Assembly: GCA_948567375.1 (NCBI GenBank)
Contig: OX419762.1
Coordinates: forward strand, 43,567,034 to 43,631,033
DNA length: 64,000 nt
Reading direction: 5' to 3'
From: Lunularia cruciata
Lineage: Eukaryota; Streptophyta; Marchantiopsida; Lunulariales; Lunulariaceae
In this document: one piece after another, positions 23,668-35,415 of the stretch
Position numbering within the stretch: the first letter of the stretch is position 1
How the letters are laid out: each line of letters opens with the position of its first letter
Position numbers and translations under genes: made by a program
The notes under the pieces: generated by a model
The model's database searches: none
Seen by the model: the letters and a program-made list of their open reading frames with translations, nothing else
What the model was told of the DNA's origin: nothing

Positions 23668-25774
23668 GGAGGTCCCATATAAGAATGGACCTAATGTGTA
23701 CTTGCCACCACATGGGTGCAAGAATCACCCATCAAAGGAACATTCTCCAAAATGTAAGCTTGAGAAATAGATTGATGAACTTGGAAATGTTGTAGTATAT
23801 GTAACATCTTCAAAAACACACCAAAATGGGGATCCTAAAGACCCAAACCTTGGCCAACACGTGTATGTCCCTAACTTGGCCATCCTGAAGTTACCAAATG
23901 AATGGGATCATGTCTCTCCAAACCCTACACCCATAGTAAGGAAATTTTTGCTGGTAGGGTCTTTTGGTAATCCTTGATTGTTGACATCGATAAAAACTCA
24001 TGATACCAATAGGCCAAGTGTGCCACATGATGTAGATAGACTTGCTAGCAATCTCATCTCTCTCCACATACAAGTATCTTTGTACTTGTATACCTGCATG
24101 TAGTACCACAAGTAGTCCAATACTAATCCCACTGAACAACTCCAATAGATATACTCCATGTACTGGGTACTACCAAGCAATGAGTGTGGTATCCAAAGAT
24201 GTCAAGGTTATCAACTCTGGAGGCTCATCCTCACACTAGTCTCTTGGTGGTACAAAGGCTCCACTCCAAGCCTATTGCACCAACCTATTTGCATGTTGTT
24301 GCAATGCCTCCTTCAAACTCAACAATGGAACCTCTAAGGTGGATGGAACAATCTCACTCGTACTCCAAATCCGAGTAATCTCCTCTGGTACTAAAGTATC
24401 CTTTGCATGGGCATTCTCCTCCAATAAATCACCATGCCAAGTAACAAAACCACTAAAAGTTGAAATTGATGTTGCCATGGTCTTGGATTGTAGTGAGCCA
24501 AGACGGTAGGCATATTGGTAGGAAATATACTCATCTCTCACCTGACTGCCAACTTGGTCTTTAGGAGGTTGTTTCCTCCCAATACTCAATATTGAAACCC
24601 ATGGGGTATAACATTGTTCTCTCAACCAACACATCATATGACTCAACTATTATTGCAATGGCTTGAACTCTCACCAGAGAGCTATCAATGGGATGAGCAG
24701 GCTAAATCTAAATAACAAGCTCTCCACATGTGATGTACTATGTAGAATCACCCCTTAGAGATGTCTGGATCTGAAAAGGACACCTTTCCACATCGGTTTT
24801 CCGCAACTCCAGACAGACTATTGTAACCTTCTCCAACATAAGGGGTTGTGCACCACAATCTAGTAAGACACTCTACGGTGTATAGACCTTCCTTGAAGGT
24901 CCCACCAAAAAAAAATCCCCTCTTTTTATCCAATAGGACAACCCCAGGTGTAAATCATGGTCGCTCAAAGGCCGGTCTAGTTGGTAACTTCTCCAATCTA
25001 GTTGTTGCTATTTACCATAAACCACTAGTCGTTGAGTGGATCCCATGCTCCTCAACCAAGTTAGCTCTATTATCAACCACTTTTGCTCTAGTAGTAGTGA
25101 CTACATCATCCCTAATCTCACAAAGTGTGACAGCCAACCAAAACATTGAGGCTGGGTCAACTCCCAAGGTAAACATACTAAGAAAAATGGAAAGCGCATA
25201 ATCAGTTGAGCCTGCTCCAACATCATGCTAGACTCAATCTGTAAAGTAGTAGGTGGATGAATAATAGGTAGTCCATCATGCACCCTATCACCACCTACCA
25301 CACCTGCACTAGGAAGTTTAGGAGCCATGGATGTTGTCTATATTGCCTAAGAGAGTGTAAAACACTAAGGAAGTCTGACCTATCTACTAGACTCTCCTCT
25401 CTATGGATCCAACTCCAATATGCTACTCTAGGCTTTTGAGCACATACTACACTCCTAGTCATTACGGTAGATGCATCCATCCACCTATGCTACTCCACAC
25501 ATGAAGTCTAAGACGTCTCTATCACCCGTATATGATGTGGAAGCTCAGCACTTGAATCTGATCTCCTCTAAGCTATGGCTATGCTAGCCAATCTATGTTT
25601 CAATTGCTCAATCCAAGTGGTTATGGTTGTTTCATAAGTAAGGGCAGGTATTGCATCCCAACTAGGTGTGGATCCTCTACCACCACCTTTACTACCTTGT
25701 CCTCCATGACCAAGAGCTCCTCTACCATGTGCCATACCAGTTCTACCACTCCATAACTCCGGGTGTAGGTCAAA

Positions 25775-25909
25775 GCATTGGTCACTGGTGTGACCAAATC
25801 GGTGACAATGCTCACATTGTCTTTGTGTTGGTTGTGATGCACTATAGGTATCAGGTTCGCTTCCCTAATTGCACTTTTTCCTATGGTGAGGTCCACCACA
25901 TATCCAACA
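25775..25909 (-). pseudogene. Two gag zinc knuckles of element D
   Basis: The first knuckle (25909-25871) reads CWICGGPHHRKKC with CX2CX3HX4C spacing. The second (25816-25775) reads CEHCHRFGHTSDQC with CX2CX4HX4C spacing. Paired CCHC knuckles bind genomic RNA in the nucleocapsid part of Gag. A stop follows the first knuckle in frame. This marks the gag-pol boundary of element D. Confidence 0.75.
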
Positions 25910-26400
25910 AGCAACACCACCACTCACCTGTTGCTGCTAACCCAAAATAAAGGTAACGGTCTAGCTGCAATAGACCCTCTACTTGCTCTATAGGATCTAG
26001 ATGGTCCACCCTCTCCTTGGAAACCAACATGGCATGGTACACTCAACTATACTTTGGAAGAAGTAACAACTATAGATGAGGTCTCCCTACCAAATCCAGA
26101 TGTCACCACTCTCTCCTACACCATGTTGAGCTCAATATGCTCAACCAAACCAAAGACCATTGCCAAAGTAAGCAGAGTAGCCTATAACAACATAGCATCA
26201 CAAACTCTATATCAAAACTCCTTGTCTAGTATCCCACACCAAAATTGGACTGTCTGGGCCTTAGTAACTCCTTAACTAAAACTGATCAGCCGTCTCATGC
26301 AAGTGTATACCTTGTGTAGGCTCTCTCTAGCCTTTTGCTAGAACTATTGCAAGCTCCTCAATTTGTGAGTCCGCACTCTCTAGTAATTCTGCCCCAAACA

Positions 26401-27048
26401 CTAGAAGAACTCCACCATGGGGTGAAACCTCGGAACTAAACCACCCCCTATAGTAGTACCTCCACTCGTAGTAGCATCATCTCCTAGAGATCCACCAATG
26501 CTACTAGAGCTAGAACTTGTAGGTACAGCCAATCTACCCCTAAAAACCAAGCCTAAAGTGATAGAGATATAGTTTGGAAACCAATATTGTCTCCATAGCT
26601 CAATCTCCTTCAAGTGAGCTCTCCTAAACTCATGGTAATTGTCCATCAATGGACTCTCCAAGTGTTGAAATAACCCTTGTATGCTATGAAGGGTGTGAAA
26701 AAAGTTGCACATCTGTTGCAAATCACACCAACTATCAAAATTTTGGATAAAGTCATCCAACTCAATGGTACCCATTGTACTAAAATAATGCTTGGGGCCT
26801 TTGGAGGCCCCATAAATTCTATCCATGTCCCACAACAACGGTGCGGACACACCAAGTGCACTCTCAACTAAATCAACTCCTGTGTCAAACTCCAACTCAA
26901 AGACAATCTCCTCCCTCATTGGGACCTGAGAAACATTCTGATATTGAGTATCTCTATGAGTAAACCCGCTTTGTACTGCAACGTGATCTCCATTAGAATC
27001 TCCCAAGAACTCTGTCGTGACAAAGTAACCAAAAGTTACAACCCGCAA
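26401..27048 (-). pseudogene. Gag N-terminal/capsid-like fragment of element D
   Basis: A 215-residue open frame, the longest surviving in the element. The central part (TIELDDFIQNFDSWCDLQQM, then LESPLMDNYHEFRRAHLKEI and LWRQYWFPNYISI) resembles a Ty3/Gypsy Gag capsid region. The C-terminus is Ser/Gly-rich low complexity. It lies upstream of the zinc knuckles in element order. The assignment rests mainly on position and on general Gag-like character. Confidence 0.6.
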
Positions 27049-27599
27049 CTAGAACCACTACAAGTACCCCACCAAAAGCCAATACCACCAAGTGAAAATG
27101 TACCAACCAAATATCAACCATTAATGTAGCTCTAACTACGACAACTACACTAGGAGAAAGTGCAACCTATAACCTACCATCACAACATGCATTGTCATGA
27201 TCTATAGGTTATCACTTCTTGCCTCACCTAAGAAAAACATAGGTAGTCTGAATGGTCATCACTCCAACCTCACTACCAAGAGCACACCAGAGCACCAACA
27301 CTCTAAGGAAACTCACACAAATATGGTGCAAAGATAGGCAGCAAAGAATGGAGGGGGGATCATAAGAAATCTAAACCAAAACTCTCTATCTCATAAATCA
27401 ACACTAGACTAACTCTGCTATCATTTGGCATTTGACATAATAGAAATTATCTACTTCCTAAGCTACCAAGATCACCAAGAATGGGGTCAAATTATCTCTC
27501 CTAGCCAAAGTTATATGTGTACTAAATAACAATAGAATAGTCACTAGGAGAGATAGCTAGTATTAGTTGTTGATCTAGCTATTGGTAGCTAGATCAATA

Positions 27600-28332
27600 A
27601 CTAATACCAATAGCTAGACATATGATCTAGAGATGAAATTTGGTTTGGTAACCTCTGGGAGTGTTTATGCATGATGGACTAAGTAGATTAGATAGAGGTA
27701 TTACCAAAAGAGTACTTCTACTAATAAGTCAAAAACCAAAACATGCTTGAAGACTTTAGAATCAATAGCTAAACACATGATCTAAAGATGATTTGGTTTG
27801 GTAACATCTAGGAGGATGCTATACATGATGGACTAAGTAGATCAAATTGAGGTATCACCAAAAAAGTACTCTTACTAACAAGGAAAAAATTGAAATAGGC
27901 TTGAAAACTTCAAAGGCAATTTTGGTGGCCTAAACAGATGAATTAGGCCTCAAAAAGTGTTGAACCCTCCTTCCCCAATGGTAGAAAGGCTAGCCCTTCC
28001 TCCCCCTTGGTTTGTCTTGCCGAGAGCTTTCCAACGGTATCTCACCCATGTGATTTTGAGATTCCTACAAGAAGATTCCTTCCAGTCAAAGCCTATTTGA
28101 CCAACCAGATAGGACCATGACCAAAATGTCACCCATCCATGCAAATAATCTAAGGATGGAGCTTGCTGATAGGTCACCTATTCATGTACCTAATCCTATG
28201 GTGGAGCTTCCTTGGATGAAATCTTCCTTGGCTATATAATAAAGAGAAGGTGCTCCTTTGGGGCATCGAAGGATTGAGTGTGAAATTTATGTTTTCTCTC
28301 TTGAAGAGTTCTCTTGTCCTTGGAGTATTGCA
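27600..28332 (+). mobile_element. Solo LTR of the A family, plus orientation
   Basis: It runs from ACTAATACCAATAGCTAG (decayed TGTAATACC) to GGAGTATTGCA. It contains the direct duplication of about 150 bp in U3 (compare 27606-27750 with 27765-27900) and a TATATAATAAAGAGAAGG box near 28230. No primer site or internal region follows. A short inverted piece of the LTR start (CTAGCTATTGGT) lies just upstream at about 27575. No matching target duplication was found. Confidence 0.75.
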
Positions 28333-29034
28333 CAAGGACAACAAGTGAGGGTTGGACCATTTGGCTAGGGTACCAATCTAGGAACCAAAGATGTAGGGAT
28401 CAAACCCTATTGTGCATAATCTAGCAAGGTGGGTAGATTTTGCCAATCAATGACCAAAGTCTACTCTAAACTAGCTAGTCTCACGCTAGCAAGCTGGCTT
28501 CTTGGCCCTTTTAGGCCTTTGTAGTCTCTCATAGCCCACAACCCTTTGTCTCAAAGACTCTAAACACCATATAAGGCCTTTCTTTTTGCCACTTTGAACT
28601 CTCTTCAAATTTGGCAAAAATCTGACATAAACTCTAACAAAATCTTGATGTAAAATCTAATGTAAATCCTTAAATTTGACTGACTATCAAATCCTCCGCT
28701 AACTCTTCACTTGGGCCAAATTGAAATGAAGGGGTTCTCCAAATCACAAATTCATGGAGATGGGTTCCCAACTTCGCTTTCAATTTCACTTTCTGAGCTC
28801 AACTCGTACCAAATTGGTCTTACTTTCACCTCTTGAGCTCAAAATCACAACTACTATTTGAAAGTTGCTTCTCTTTGCTCTAAATTTGGCCAACACTTCT
28901 GCACACTATTTGCCTCATTGCCAAATCACCATCAATTCAAAGACCTTATGCACATGATCACTCTCATGGAAACTTTGAATCAAGCTACCAACGATCACCA
29001 AGGCTTAGAGATACCACCAACTCCTTTAATCCTT
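28333..29034. other. Target sequence of element A, no gene recognised
   Basis: A stretch between the solo LTR and the first LTR of element A. It continues in register with 45317 onward once element A and one copy of its target duplication are removed. A 70-residue plus frame (28858-29070) runs into the LTR and shows no domain. Probably part of an older repeat. Confidence 0.5.
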
Positions 29035-29039
29035 GCACC

Positions 29040-29756
29040 TGTAATACCAAGAGCTAGCCATGTGATCTAGGTATGAAATTTGATTTGGTAATATCTAGAA
29101 TGATGTTATAAATGATGGTGAAAATAGATCAGATAAAAGTATCACCAAAAGAGAACCTCTACAAATAGAACAGAGACCAAAATAGACTTGAGAACCTTAA
29201 AACAAATAGCTAGACATATGATTTAAAGGTGAGAATTGGTTTGGTAACATTTGGAAGGATGTTACATATGATGGACTAAACAGATTAAAAAGAGGTATCA
29301 CCAAAAGGAGACTTCTACTAATAGAGTAGTAATTGAAATATGCTTGAAATCTTTGAAGGAAATTTCAGAGGCCTAAATGGATGCAGATTCCCCTCCTCTT
29401 CCAACGGAAGGATGGTTGGCCTTCCCTCCCACTGGTTTGTCTTGTTAAGAGCTTTCCAATGGTACCTTATATGATTTTGAGACTCCTACAAGAAGATCCC
29501 CTAAAGATTCCCTCCAATCAAAGCTTGTTTGACCAACCAAATAGGACCTAGACCAACATGTCACCCATCCTAGTAACTAATACAAGGGTGGAGCTTGCTG
29601 ACATGTCACCTATCTGTGTGCCTAATCCTATGGTGGAGTTTCCTTGGAGGAGATCCTCTTTGTCTATATAATAAAGAGAAGGTGCTCCTTTGGGGCACCA
29701 AATGTTAAGTGTGTAATTTGTGTTTCTCTCTCTTCTCTTGTCCCCAGAGTATTACA
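29040..29756 (+). repeat. LTR 1 of element A
   Basis: 717 bp, bounded by TGTAATAC...GTATTACA, an 8-bp terminal inverted repeat with TG/CA ends. U3 contains two diverged copies of a ~150-bp unit. TATATAATAAAG near 29665 is a likely TATA box. The outer flank GCACC matches the flank of LTR 3. Confidence 0.88.
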
Positions 29757-29757
29757 A

Positions 29758-29769
29758 TAGTATCAGAGC
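29758..29769 (+). promoter_or_regulatory. Primer-binding site after LTR 1
   Basis: TAGTATCAGAGC differs by one G-to-A change from TGGTATCAGAGC, the complement of the initiator tRNA-Met 3' end that primes most plant LTR retrotransposons. It lies one base after the LTR. Confidence 0.8.
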
Positions 29770-29897
29770 AAATGTCTTAGTCCAAGAGAGTGGATCACCC
29801 CTCTTGGAAGAACACAAACTACTGAAACTGAATAATTTGAGGTGGAGAACATAGAGTAATTGTTAGACTTAGGAAGAATTTTAGAGAGCAGACGGGA

Positions 29898-30644
29898 TGG
29901 ATGCATCGAGAGGACAATTTTATGCACCTAGCTTTCCATTCCCAAATCCATTCCACATCAAGGTTATGTACATCTAGTGTGAGCAAATGAGTGTATTGCT
30001 AGTTTATCATTTTGGCACAAAATTCATGGATAGGGTGATGAACTCACCAAACCCGGTGATTCTACCTGGGGTGATATATGACAGAGAGTGGGATTTTACA
30101 ATCTACATTCTACTATGATGATATGGATGTGAATGTCCTAAATCCTCTCCCTTTCAACACTCAAGTAGAAATCCGTTTTGTAGTGAGACCAAAAGTGATG
30201 TTTAGAGAGTTTGTGGTTAGAAATTTTGGCGAGGAGTATTATCAACAAGTGATAGCTTCTGAGGTCCCAATGGTAGTTCCGATAGTTGGTGTGCATTTTA
30301 GAGTGACCATATTGGCTCTATTTTGAAGTAGACATAAGCAATTGAGTGTTACAAGAACCATGGATCCGCAATTGCAAGAGCTGGTGCAAGGAATGCAAGG
30401 GATGTTGAATGGATTTCGAGACATTAAGATAACCATGAAGACATTACAAAGTCAAGTGCAGATCCTCAGTAACAATCAAGCCATGCAAGAAAAAGAGCCG
30501 TCTCAAAACCCAGTACCTGCAATTGAAGTACTTGGAGAGGCACTTGTGCCTACGAACCCTATGAACGATGAAGCCACATTGCTACTCCGGATGAAGAAGA
30601 CCTGCATCATCGAGCCTTACAAAAGGTAGCGGACGACGGGAGTA
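29898..30644 (+). pseudogene. Truncated gag region between LTR 1 and LTR 2
   Basis: Parallel to the start of the internal region after LTR 2 (31520-32270): a leader, a 5' frame (30078-30326) and a gag N-terminal frame (30342-30629) with the coiled, Gln-rich text VQGMQGMLNGFRDIKITMKT. It stops abruptly in mid-gag at CGGGAGTA and joins the next LTR without a polypurine tract. This is a deletion derivative: everything from mid-gag to the LTR edge has been lost. Confidence 0.75.
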
Positions 30645-31381
30645 TGTAATACCAAGAGCTAGCCACATGACCTAGATGTGAAATTTGGTTTAGTAAGATC
30701 TAGAATGATGTCATACATGATGGTCAAAATATATCAATTAGAAGTATCACCAAGAGAGTACTTCTACAAATAGAGTAGAAATCGAAATAGACTTGGGAAC
30801 CTTAGAACCAATATCTAGACATATGATTTAAAGGTGAGAATTGGTTTGATAACATTTGGAAGGATGTTACACATGATGGACTAAACAGATCAAAAAGAGA
30901 TATCACCAAAAGGAGACTTATACTAATAGAGTAGGAACCAAAATATGCTTGAAATCTTTGAAGGCAATTTTGGAGGCCTAAACGGATGAATTAGGCCTCA
31001 AAAATATGCAAATGCCTCTCCCAACAAAAGAATGTTTGGCCTTCTCTCCCCCTGGTTTGTCTTATTGAGGGCTTTCCAATGGTACCTAACTCACATGATT
31101 CTAAGACTCCTACAAGAAGATTCCCTAAAAGATTCCCTCTAGTCAAAGCTTGTTTGACCAACCAGATAGGACCTAGACTGACATGTCACCCATCCAAGTA
31201 AGGAATCCAAGGGTGGAGCTTTCTTACATGTCACCTAGCTGTGTGCCTAATCCTATGGTGGAGTTTTCTTGGAGGAGATCCTCTTTGTCTATATAATAAA
31301 GAGAAGGTGCTCCTTTGGGGCACCAAATGTTAGGTGTGTAATTTATGTTTCTCTCTCTTCTCTTGTCCTCAGAGTATTACA
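30645..31381 (+). repeat. LTR 2 of element A
   Basis: 737 bp from TGTAATACC to GTATTACA. It acts as the right LTR of the truncated first unit and the left LTR of the long second unit. By eye it is closer to LTR 3 in U3 than to LTR 1. A primer site follows immediately, but there is no target duplication at its own edges, unlike the outer LTRs. Confidence 0.88.
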
Positions 31382-31382
31382 A

Positions 31383-31394
31383 TAGTATCAGAGC
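31383..31394 (+). promoter_or_regulatory. Primer-binding site after LTR 2
   Basis: TAGTATCAGAGC again, one mismatch to the initiator tRNA-Met complement and identical to the site after LTR 1. The shared G-to-A change suggests it was already present in the common template. Confidence 0.8.
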
Positions 31395-31974
31395 AAGTGT
31401 CTTAGTCCAAGAGAGTGGATTACCCTCTTGGAAGAGAACAAACTACTAAAACTAAGTAATTTGAAGTGGAGAATATATAGTAATTCTTAGACTTAGGAAG
31501 GACTTTAGAGAGTGGACGAGATGGATGCATCGGGAGGAAAATTTTACGAACCTTGCTTTCCATTCCCAAATCCATTCCACATCAAGGTTATGTATATCTA
31601 GCGTGAGCAAATGAGTGTATCGCTAGTTTATCACTTTGGCACAGAATTCATGGACATGGTGATGAACTCACCAAACCTTGTGATTCTACCTATGATGATA
31701 TATGACAGAGAGTGGGATTTTACAATCTACATTCTATTATGATGATATGGATGTGAATATCATAAATCCTCTCCCTTTTAACACTCAAGTAGAAATCCAT
31801 TATGTAGTGAGACCAGAGTGATGTTTAGAGATTTTTTGGTTAGAAATTTTGGCGAGGAGTATTATCAACAAGTGATAGCTTCTGAGGTCCCAATGGTAGT
31901 TCCGATAGATCATGCATCTTCCAAAGTGATCATATTGACTTTGTTTTGAAGTAGACATTAGCAATTGAGTGTTG

Positions 31975-33060
31975 AAGGAACTAAAGATATGCAATTGCAA
32001 GAGCAGGTGCAAGGAATGCAAGGGATGTTGAATGGATTTGGAGACATTAAGATGACCGTGGAGACATTACAAAGTCAAGTGCAGATCCTCAGGAACAATC
32101 AAGCCATGCAAGAAGAAGAGCCGTCTCAAAACCTAGTACCTACGACTGAAGCACTTGGAGAGGCACCTATACCTACAAACCCTATCAACAATGAGCCACA
32201 TTTCTACTCCGGATGAAGAAGACATACAACATTGAGCCTTACAAGGGGCAGTGCATGATGGGAGTAGTGGAAAATTGGATCTCAAGAATGCATTGATATT
32301 TCTGATTGTCCTCAACAAAGATCATGGAGCATGCTGCATGCATGTTTGCATGTGGGTACTTGACCGATAAAGCACTCACATGTTATGATGTTTGGGAACG
32401 ATCCATGTTGGCATAGAGAAGGGAGGTCACATGGACATCAATGCAAGAAGGATTGTTGAAGAATTTCCAATCGGTGGATTTTGTGCAGATGGCTTGAACG
32501 CGACTATGGGGATTGAGACATAAGAACAGTGTACAAGAGTATGTGGAAGTATTTTTGGATCTACAAGTCTCAATAACCAACATGAGTCCAGCAGAGGCTC
32601 TTGAATATTTCAAACAAGGGTTAAAAGAGCAAATTTGCCAAGAAGTCATGGTGCAAAATCCTTGCACGGTATTTGAAGCCATTGCTTGTGCACTGAGCAT
32701 AGCAAGAGCATTGGGTGGACGTGAAAGAGTAGTTCCACCTCAACATTATTGGGCAGAAATGCCACACATGGGTGGATCCGTACCGATGGAATTGGGCAAC
32801 TTTTGATTTTGAGATTGAGGAGCACGACCGCTTCAAGGAGAGCGTGGATGGGTAGAAGAACAAAGAGGTGGAGTCCCATGAGGAGATGGAACTCAAAGAG
32901 AACAACACCATTGTTACAATTGTGGTTGTATTGGGCATATATCTACCAACTGTTGCACTTGTTTCTCTAGAGGCCCTCGGCCTTCATACATGCAATCTTT
33001 GAACAACATGGAAAGGCGCATTGAAGAGGAGGAGGTGGAAAACACTTCAAAAAATGAAGA
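31975..33060 (+). pseudogene. Gag of element A with CCHC knuckle
   Basis: Broken into pieces. 31965-32216 holds the Gln-rich N-terminus (LQEQVQGMQGMLNGFGDIKM). 32513-32806 holds the retrotransposon Gag core (NSVQEYVEVFLDLQVSITNM, then EALEYFKQGLKEQICQEVM). A zinc knuckle at 32912-32953 reads CYNCGCIGHISTNC (CX2CX4HX4C). Gag packages the RNA into virus-like particles. Several stops and frame changes separate the pieces, so no full protein can be made. Confidence 0.8.
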
Positions 33061-33534
33061 TTGCTAGTAAATGTACCTTGCAGCCTTACAGGCTCAATAA
33101 GGAAGAAGAGAAGTGAAGGAAGGAAGAAGACTAATGTGCAAAGATCTCAAAAGACAACCTCACAACTGATCGTAAATGGAGTCCTAGAAGGCAATCAAGT
33201 GACAATATTAATTGATCCGAGAGCAATAGAGAATTTCTTATCTTGCTCTGTTGCAATAAGATTAGGAATGGATCTAGAGAGAGATGGGAGTGAAGAAGTA
33301 GAGTTGCCTAATGGGCAAACAGAGAGGATGGAATCATTACCTAGACGGGTCACATTCTTTGTAGGAGAATATCAAGAAGCAATTGAGTGGCAAGTGATAC
33401 AATTAGCTTGTTATGATGCAATCTTAGGCATGCCATGGATGGAGCATTACAATCCTATGGTAGATTGGAGGAAGAAAGTAGTAAGAACCCACCAATGGTC
33501 AATCATTGGGGTTAAAGAAAAATCACCCAAGTAG
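33061..33534 (+). pseudogene. Aspartic protease region of element A
   Basis: A 157-residue frame with retropepsin-like order: INGVLEG-type strand (QLIVNGVLEGNQVTILID), the active-site position, then the conserved strand AILGMPWMEHYNPMVDW. The catalytic D-S-G-A motif reads DPRA, so the Ser and Gly are gone and activity is not expected. Protease would cleave the Gag-Pol polyprotein. Confidence 0.75.
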
Positions 33535-33610
33535 GATCTGCCTCTATATGTCTGGGTAATTGTCTGTAAGACTGATAGATGTTTGATGGGTCTAAAAAGA
33601 GAGATCCAGA

Positions 33611-34318
33611 GTGCACAACTCGATGGACAAAAAATTGAAGGTTGTGGTGGATGAATTTCAAGATATCTTTCCCGATGATCTTCCCTCAGGATTACCACCA
33701 AAAAGGAGAGTAGATCATAAAATTGAGACACTCCCGAGGAAGACAACTCCTTGTAAGGCCCCATATTGCCTATCACCTCATGAGTTGGAGGAGTGTAAGA
33801 CTCAAATTGAGGAGATGCTACAAAAGGGGTTCATCCAATCTAACGTATCACCATATGGAGCCCTTGTCTTGTTTGTGAAGAAGAAGGATGGTACAATGCG
33901 CATGTGCATTGACTATTGAGGTCTCAATCAACAAACAATCAAGAACAAATACCCCTTACCTTGCATGGATGACATGTTTGATCAACTCTATGGAGCGAGA
34001 TACTTCACGACATTGGACTTGCGGAGTGGTTACAATCAAATCCAAATTGTAGAGGAGGATGTGTACAAAATTGCCTTTTGAACCAGGTATGGCCACGTTG
34101 AGTATCTTGTGATGCCTTTTGGCCTCACCAATGCACCTGCCACTTTCATGAGTCTAATAAATGACATATTTCATCCATACTTGGATAAGTCTATTATTGT
34201 CTTCTTGGATGATATCTTAGTATACATTAGCATGATGACGGAACACAAACAACATCTACGAGAGGTCCTTCAGATTCTAAGACAAAATCAATTGTATGCC
34301 AAAATCTCAAAGTGCAAG
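33611..34318 (+). pseudogene. Reverse transcriptase of element A, first part
   Basis: It runs from the pre-RT linker (FPDDLPSGLPPKRRVDHKI) through fingers and palm: KKDGTMRMCIDY, a stop where an Arg codon (CGA) became TGA, then [10 protein letters not shown], a second stop at an Arg position, [12 protein letters not shown] and the catalytic FLDDILVYI (Y/F-x-D-D box) near 34200. The frame is cut by element B after SKCKFG. The sequence resumes at 42428 with KSKVDYLGHRVSAEG. Both catalytic Asp are present but the stops prevent expression. Confidence 0.85.
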
Positions 34319-34323
34319 TTTGG
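34319..34323. repeat. Left target-site duplication of element B (TTTGG)
   Basis: TTTGG directly precedes the TGTAAAAG end of element B and recurs at 42423-42427 directly after its TTACA end. Removing B and one copy restores reading from FG to KSKVDYLGH in the A reverse transcriptase. Confidence 0.92.
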
Positions 34324-34749
34324 TGTAAAAGACCAAAACCAAGGAGAGAAATAGGAGAATAGAAACTCACATTGGGACACTTGAATAAGGGAAAACTCCG
34401 AATGCCTAGCATGAGCTTTGGCTTTGGTATTTATAGGTAGCATACAAGGCCCTTGAGAAGCTTCTCAAGAAGCTTCCTCAAGCCACTTTCTTAGAGTGCA
34501 AGCCAAGTTAACTAGGAAACTTCTCAAGAAGCTTCCTTCTAGAAGCCGCCTACTTGGCATGCAAGCTAAGCTAGTCAAAAGCTTCTAGAAGCTTCCTTCT
34601 AGAAACTACTTACTTAAGGTGCAAGCTAAGCTAACCAAGAAGCTTCCCAAGAAGCTTCCTAGATACTTCTGGAATATTCTAGGCTAATTTGTCTTATGTG
34701 CTACTTCGTGAGCCTGACTGACTTTGTCGCTAAACTGCATATTGTTACA
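34324..34749 (-). repeat. 3' LTR of element B
   Basis: 426 bp, minus orientation, from TGTAACAATATG (34749) to CTTTTACA (34324). A TATA box TATAAATA lies at 34435-34428 in minus sense. Upstream U3 is filled with GAA/TTC inverted units (for example near 34580-34600 and 34668-34682) that match heat-shock elements. It has the same length as the intact LTR of C. Confidence 0.9.
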
Positions 34750-35030
34750 TATTCCCCCGCCGCTAGTTGGTGACGTCCTAGTCGCCAGTGAAGCTTCAAA
34801 TTCTTGGATGGCCGTCTGTGCATTTTGGAGGTGAGAAAGAGGTTCCCAAGTGGCATCATGAAGGGGATACCCTTTCCAAAGGACCTTGTACTCCGTATGT
34901 TGGCGACGGCTTCGTTAGATATGGCGACGTGCAAGGATACAATCAACTTTGTACTCCTCATGATCATTGATAGGGACAAGAAGAGGAGGAGGTTGGACTC
35001 GAGAGGAAAAGGAAGAGGGGTTATGAACAA
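34750..35030 (-). pseudogene. Chromodomain and polypurine tract of element B
   Basis: In minus sense the end of pol encodes the chromodomain core VLWKGYPLHDATWEPLSHLQ and a Ser/Gly-rich tail, followed by a G-rich polypurine tract next to the LTR. Chromodomains at the integrase C-terminus steer chromoviruses to marked chromatin. Part of the frame is shifted compared with the upstream integrase C-terminal segment. The opposite-strand frame at 34804-35103 is a shadow. Confidence 0.75.
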
Positions 35031-35036
35031 AGGGTT

Positions 35037-35415
35037 TCAACTTGGAAACATGAAAGACAGGATGGATACGCATGTGACAAGGCAAGGCAAGACAAGACGA
35101 TAAGCAACAAGAGAGACAATTTGGGTGATATCAAAGGGTCCTATCCAATTAGGGGCAAGTTTAAGAACTTGGGTATCAAGTGGGAGAGGGGGGTTACTAG
35201 AGGATAGCATGACTTTATCACCGACTTCAAAGGTGAAATCTCGACGATGGTGGTCCGCATATTGTTTTTGGCAATTTTGAGCAACAAGGAGGTGAGACTT
35301 GGCTTGTTGGAGAGATTGGGATATAGTGGTCAAGAATGTGGAAGTATGAGGAACTTAAGATGGAGAGGGAGCAAGAAGAGAATCTGGAACAAGTGGATCT
35401 TGGCTAAAATTGAGA
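35037..35415 (-). pseudogene. Integrase C-terminal segment of element B
   Basis: A 98-residue frame (35333-35037) carries the module QQAKSHLLVAQNCQKQYADH, FEVGDKVMLSSSNPPLP and LAPNWIGPFDITQIV, the SH3-like integrase C-terminal domain of Ty3/Gypsy elements. In element order it follows directly on the start of RT across a deletion junction near 35415-35422, so it lacks the catalytic core. Confidence 0.82.

Larger units (their letters stand above)
20270..27430 (-). mobile_element. Degraded Ty3/Gypsy retrotransposon D
   Basis: Read on the minus strand the order is gag-like region (27048-26401), two zinc knuckles (25909-25775), a badly decayed protease/RT part, an RNase H-proximal motif (about 22.2 kb), integrase zinc-binding half (21441-21241), integrase core (21181-20789), and an integrase C-terminal continuation in shifted frames to about 20.27 kb. 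RNase H before integrase is the Ty3/Gypsy order. All frames are interrupted by stops and shifts. A solo LTR of the A family (22924-23667) splits it. A degraded primer-site-like string lies near 27410-27425, but intact LTR ends could not be defined. It is the oldest element of the stack and cannot be active. Confidence 0.75.

Noticed and set aside
27405..27445. Candidate primer site and 5' LTR start of element D
   Set aside because: The match to the initiator tRNA-Met site is weak and no matching LTR end exists near 19-20 kb, so boundaries cannot be fixed.
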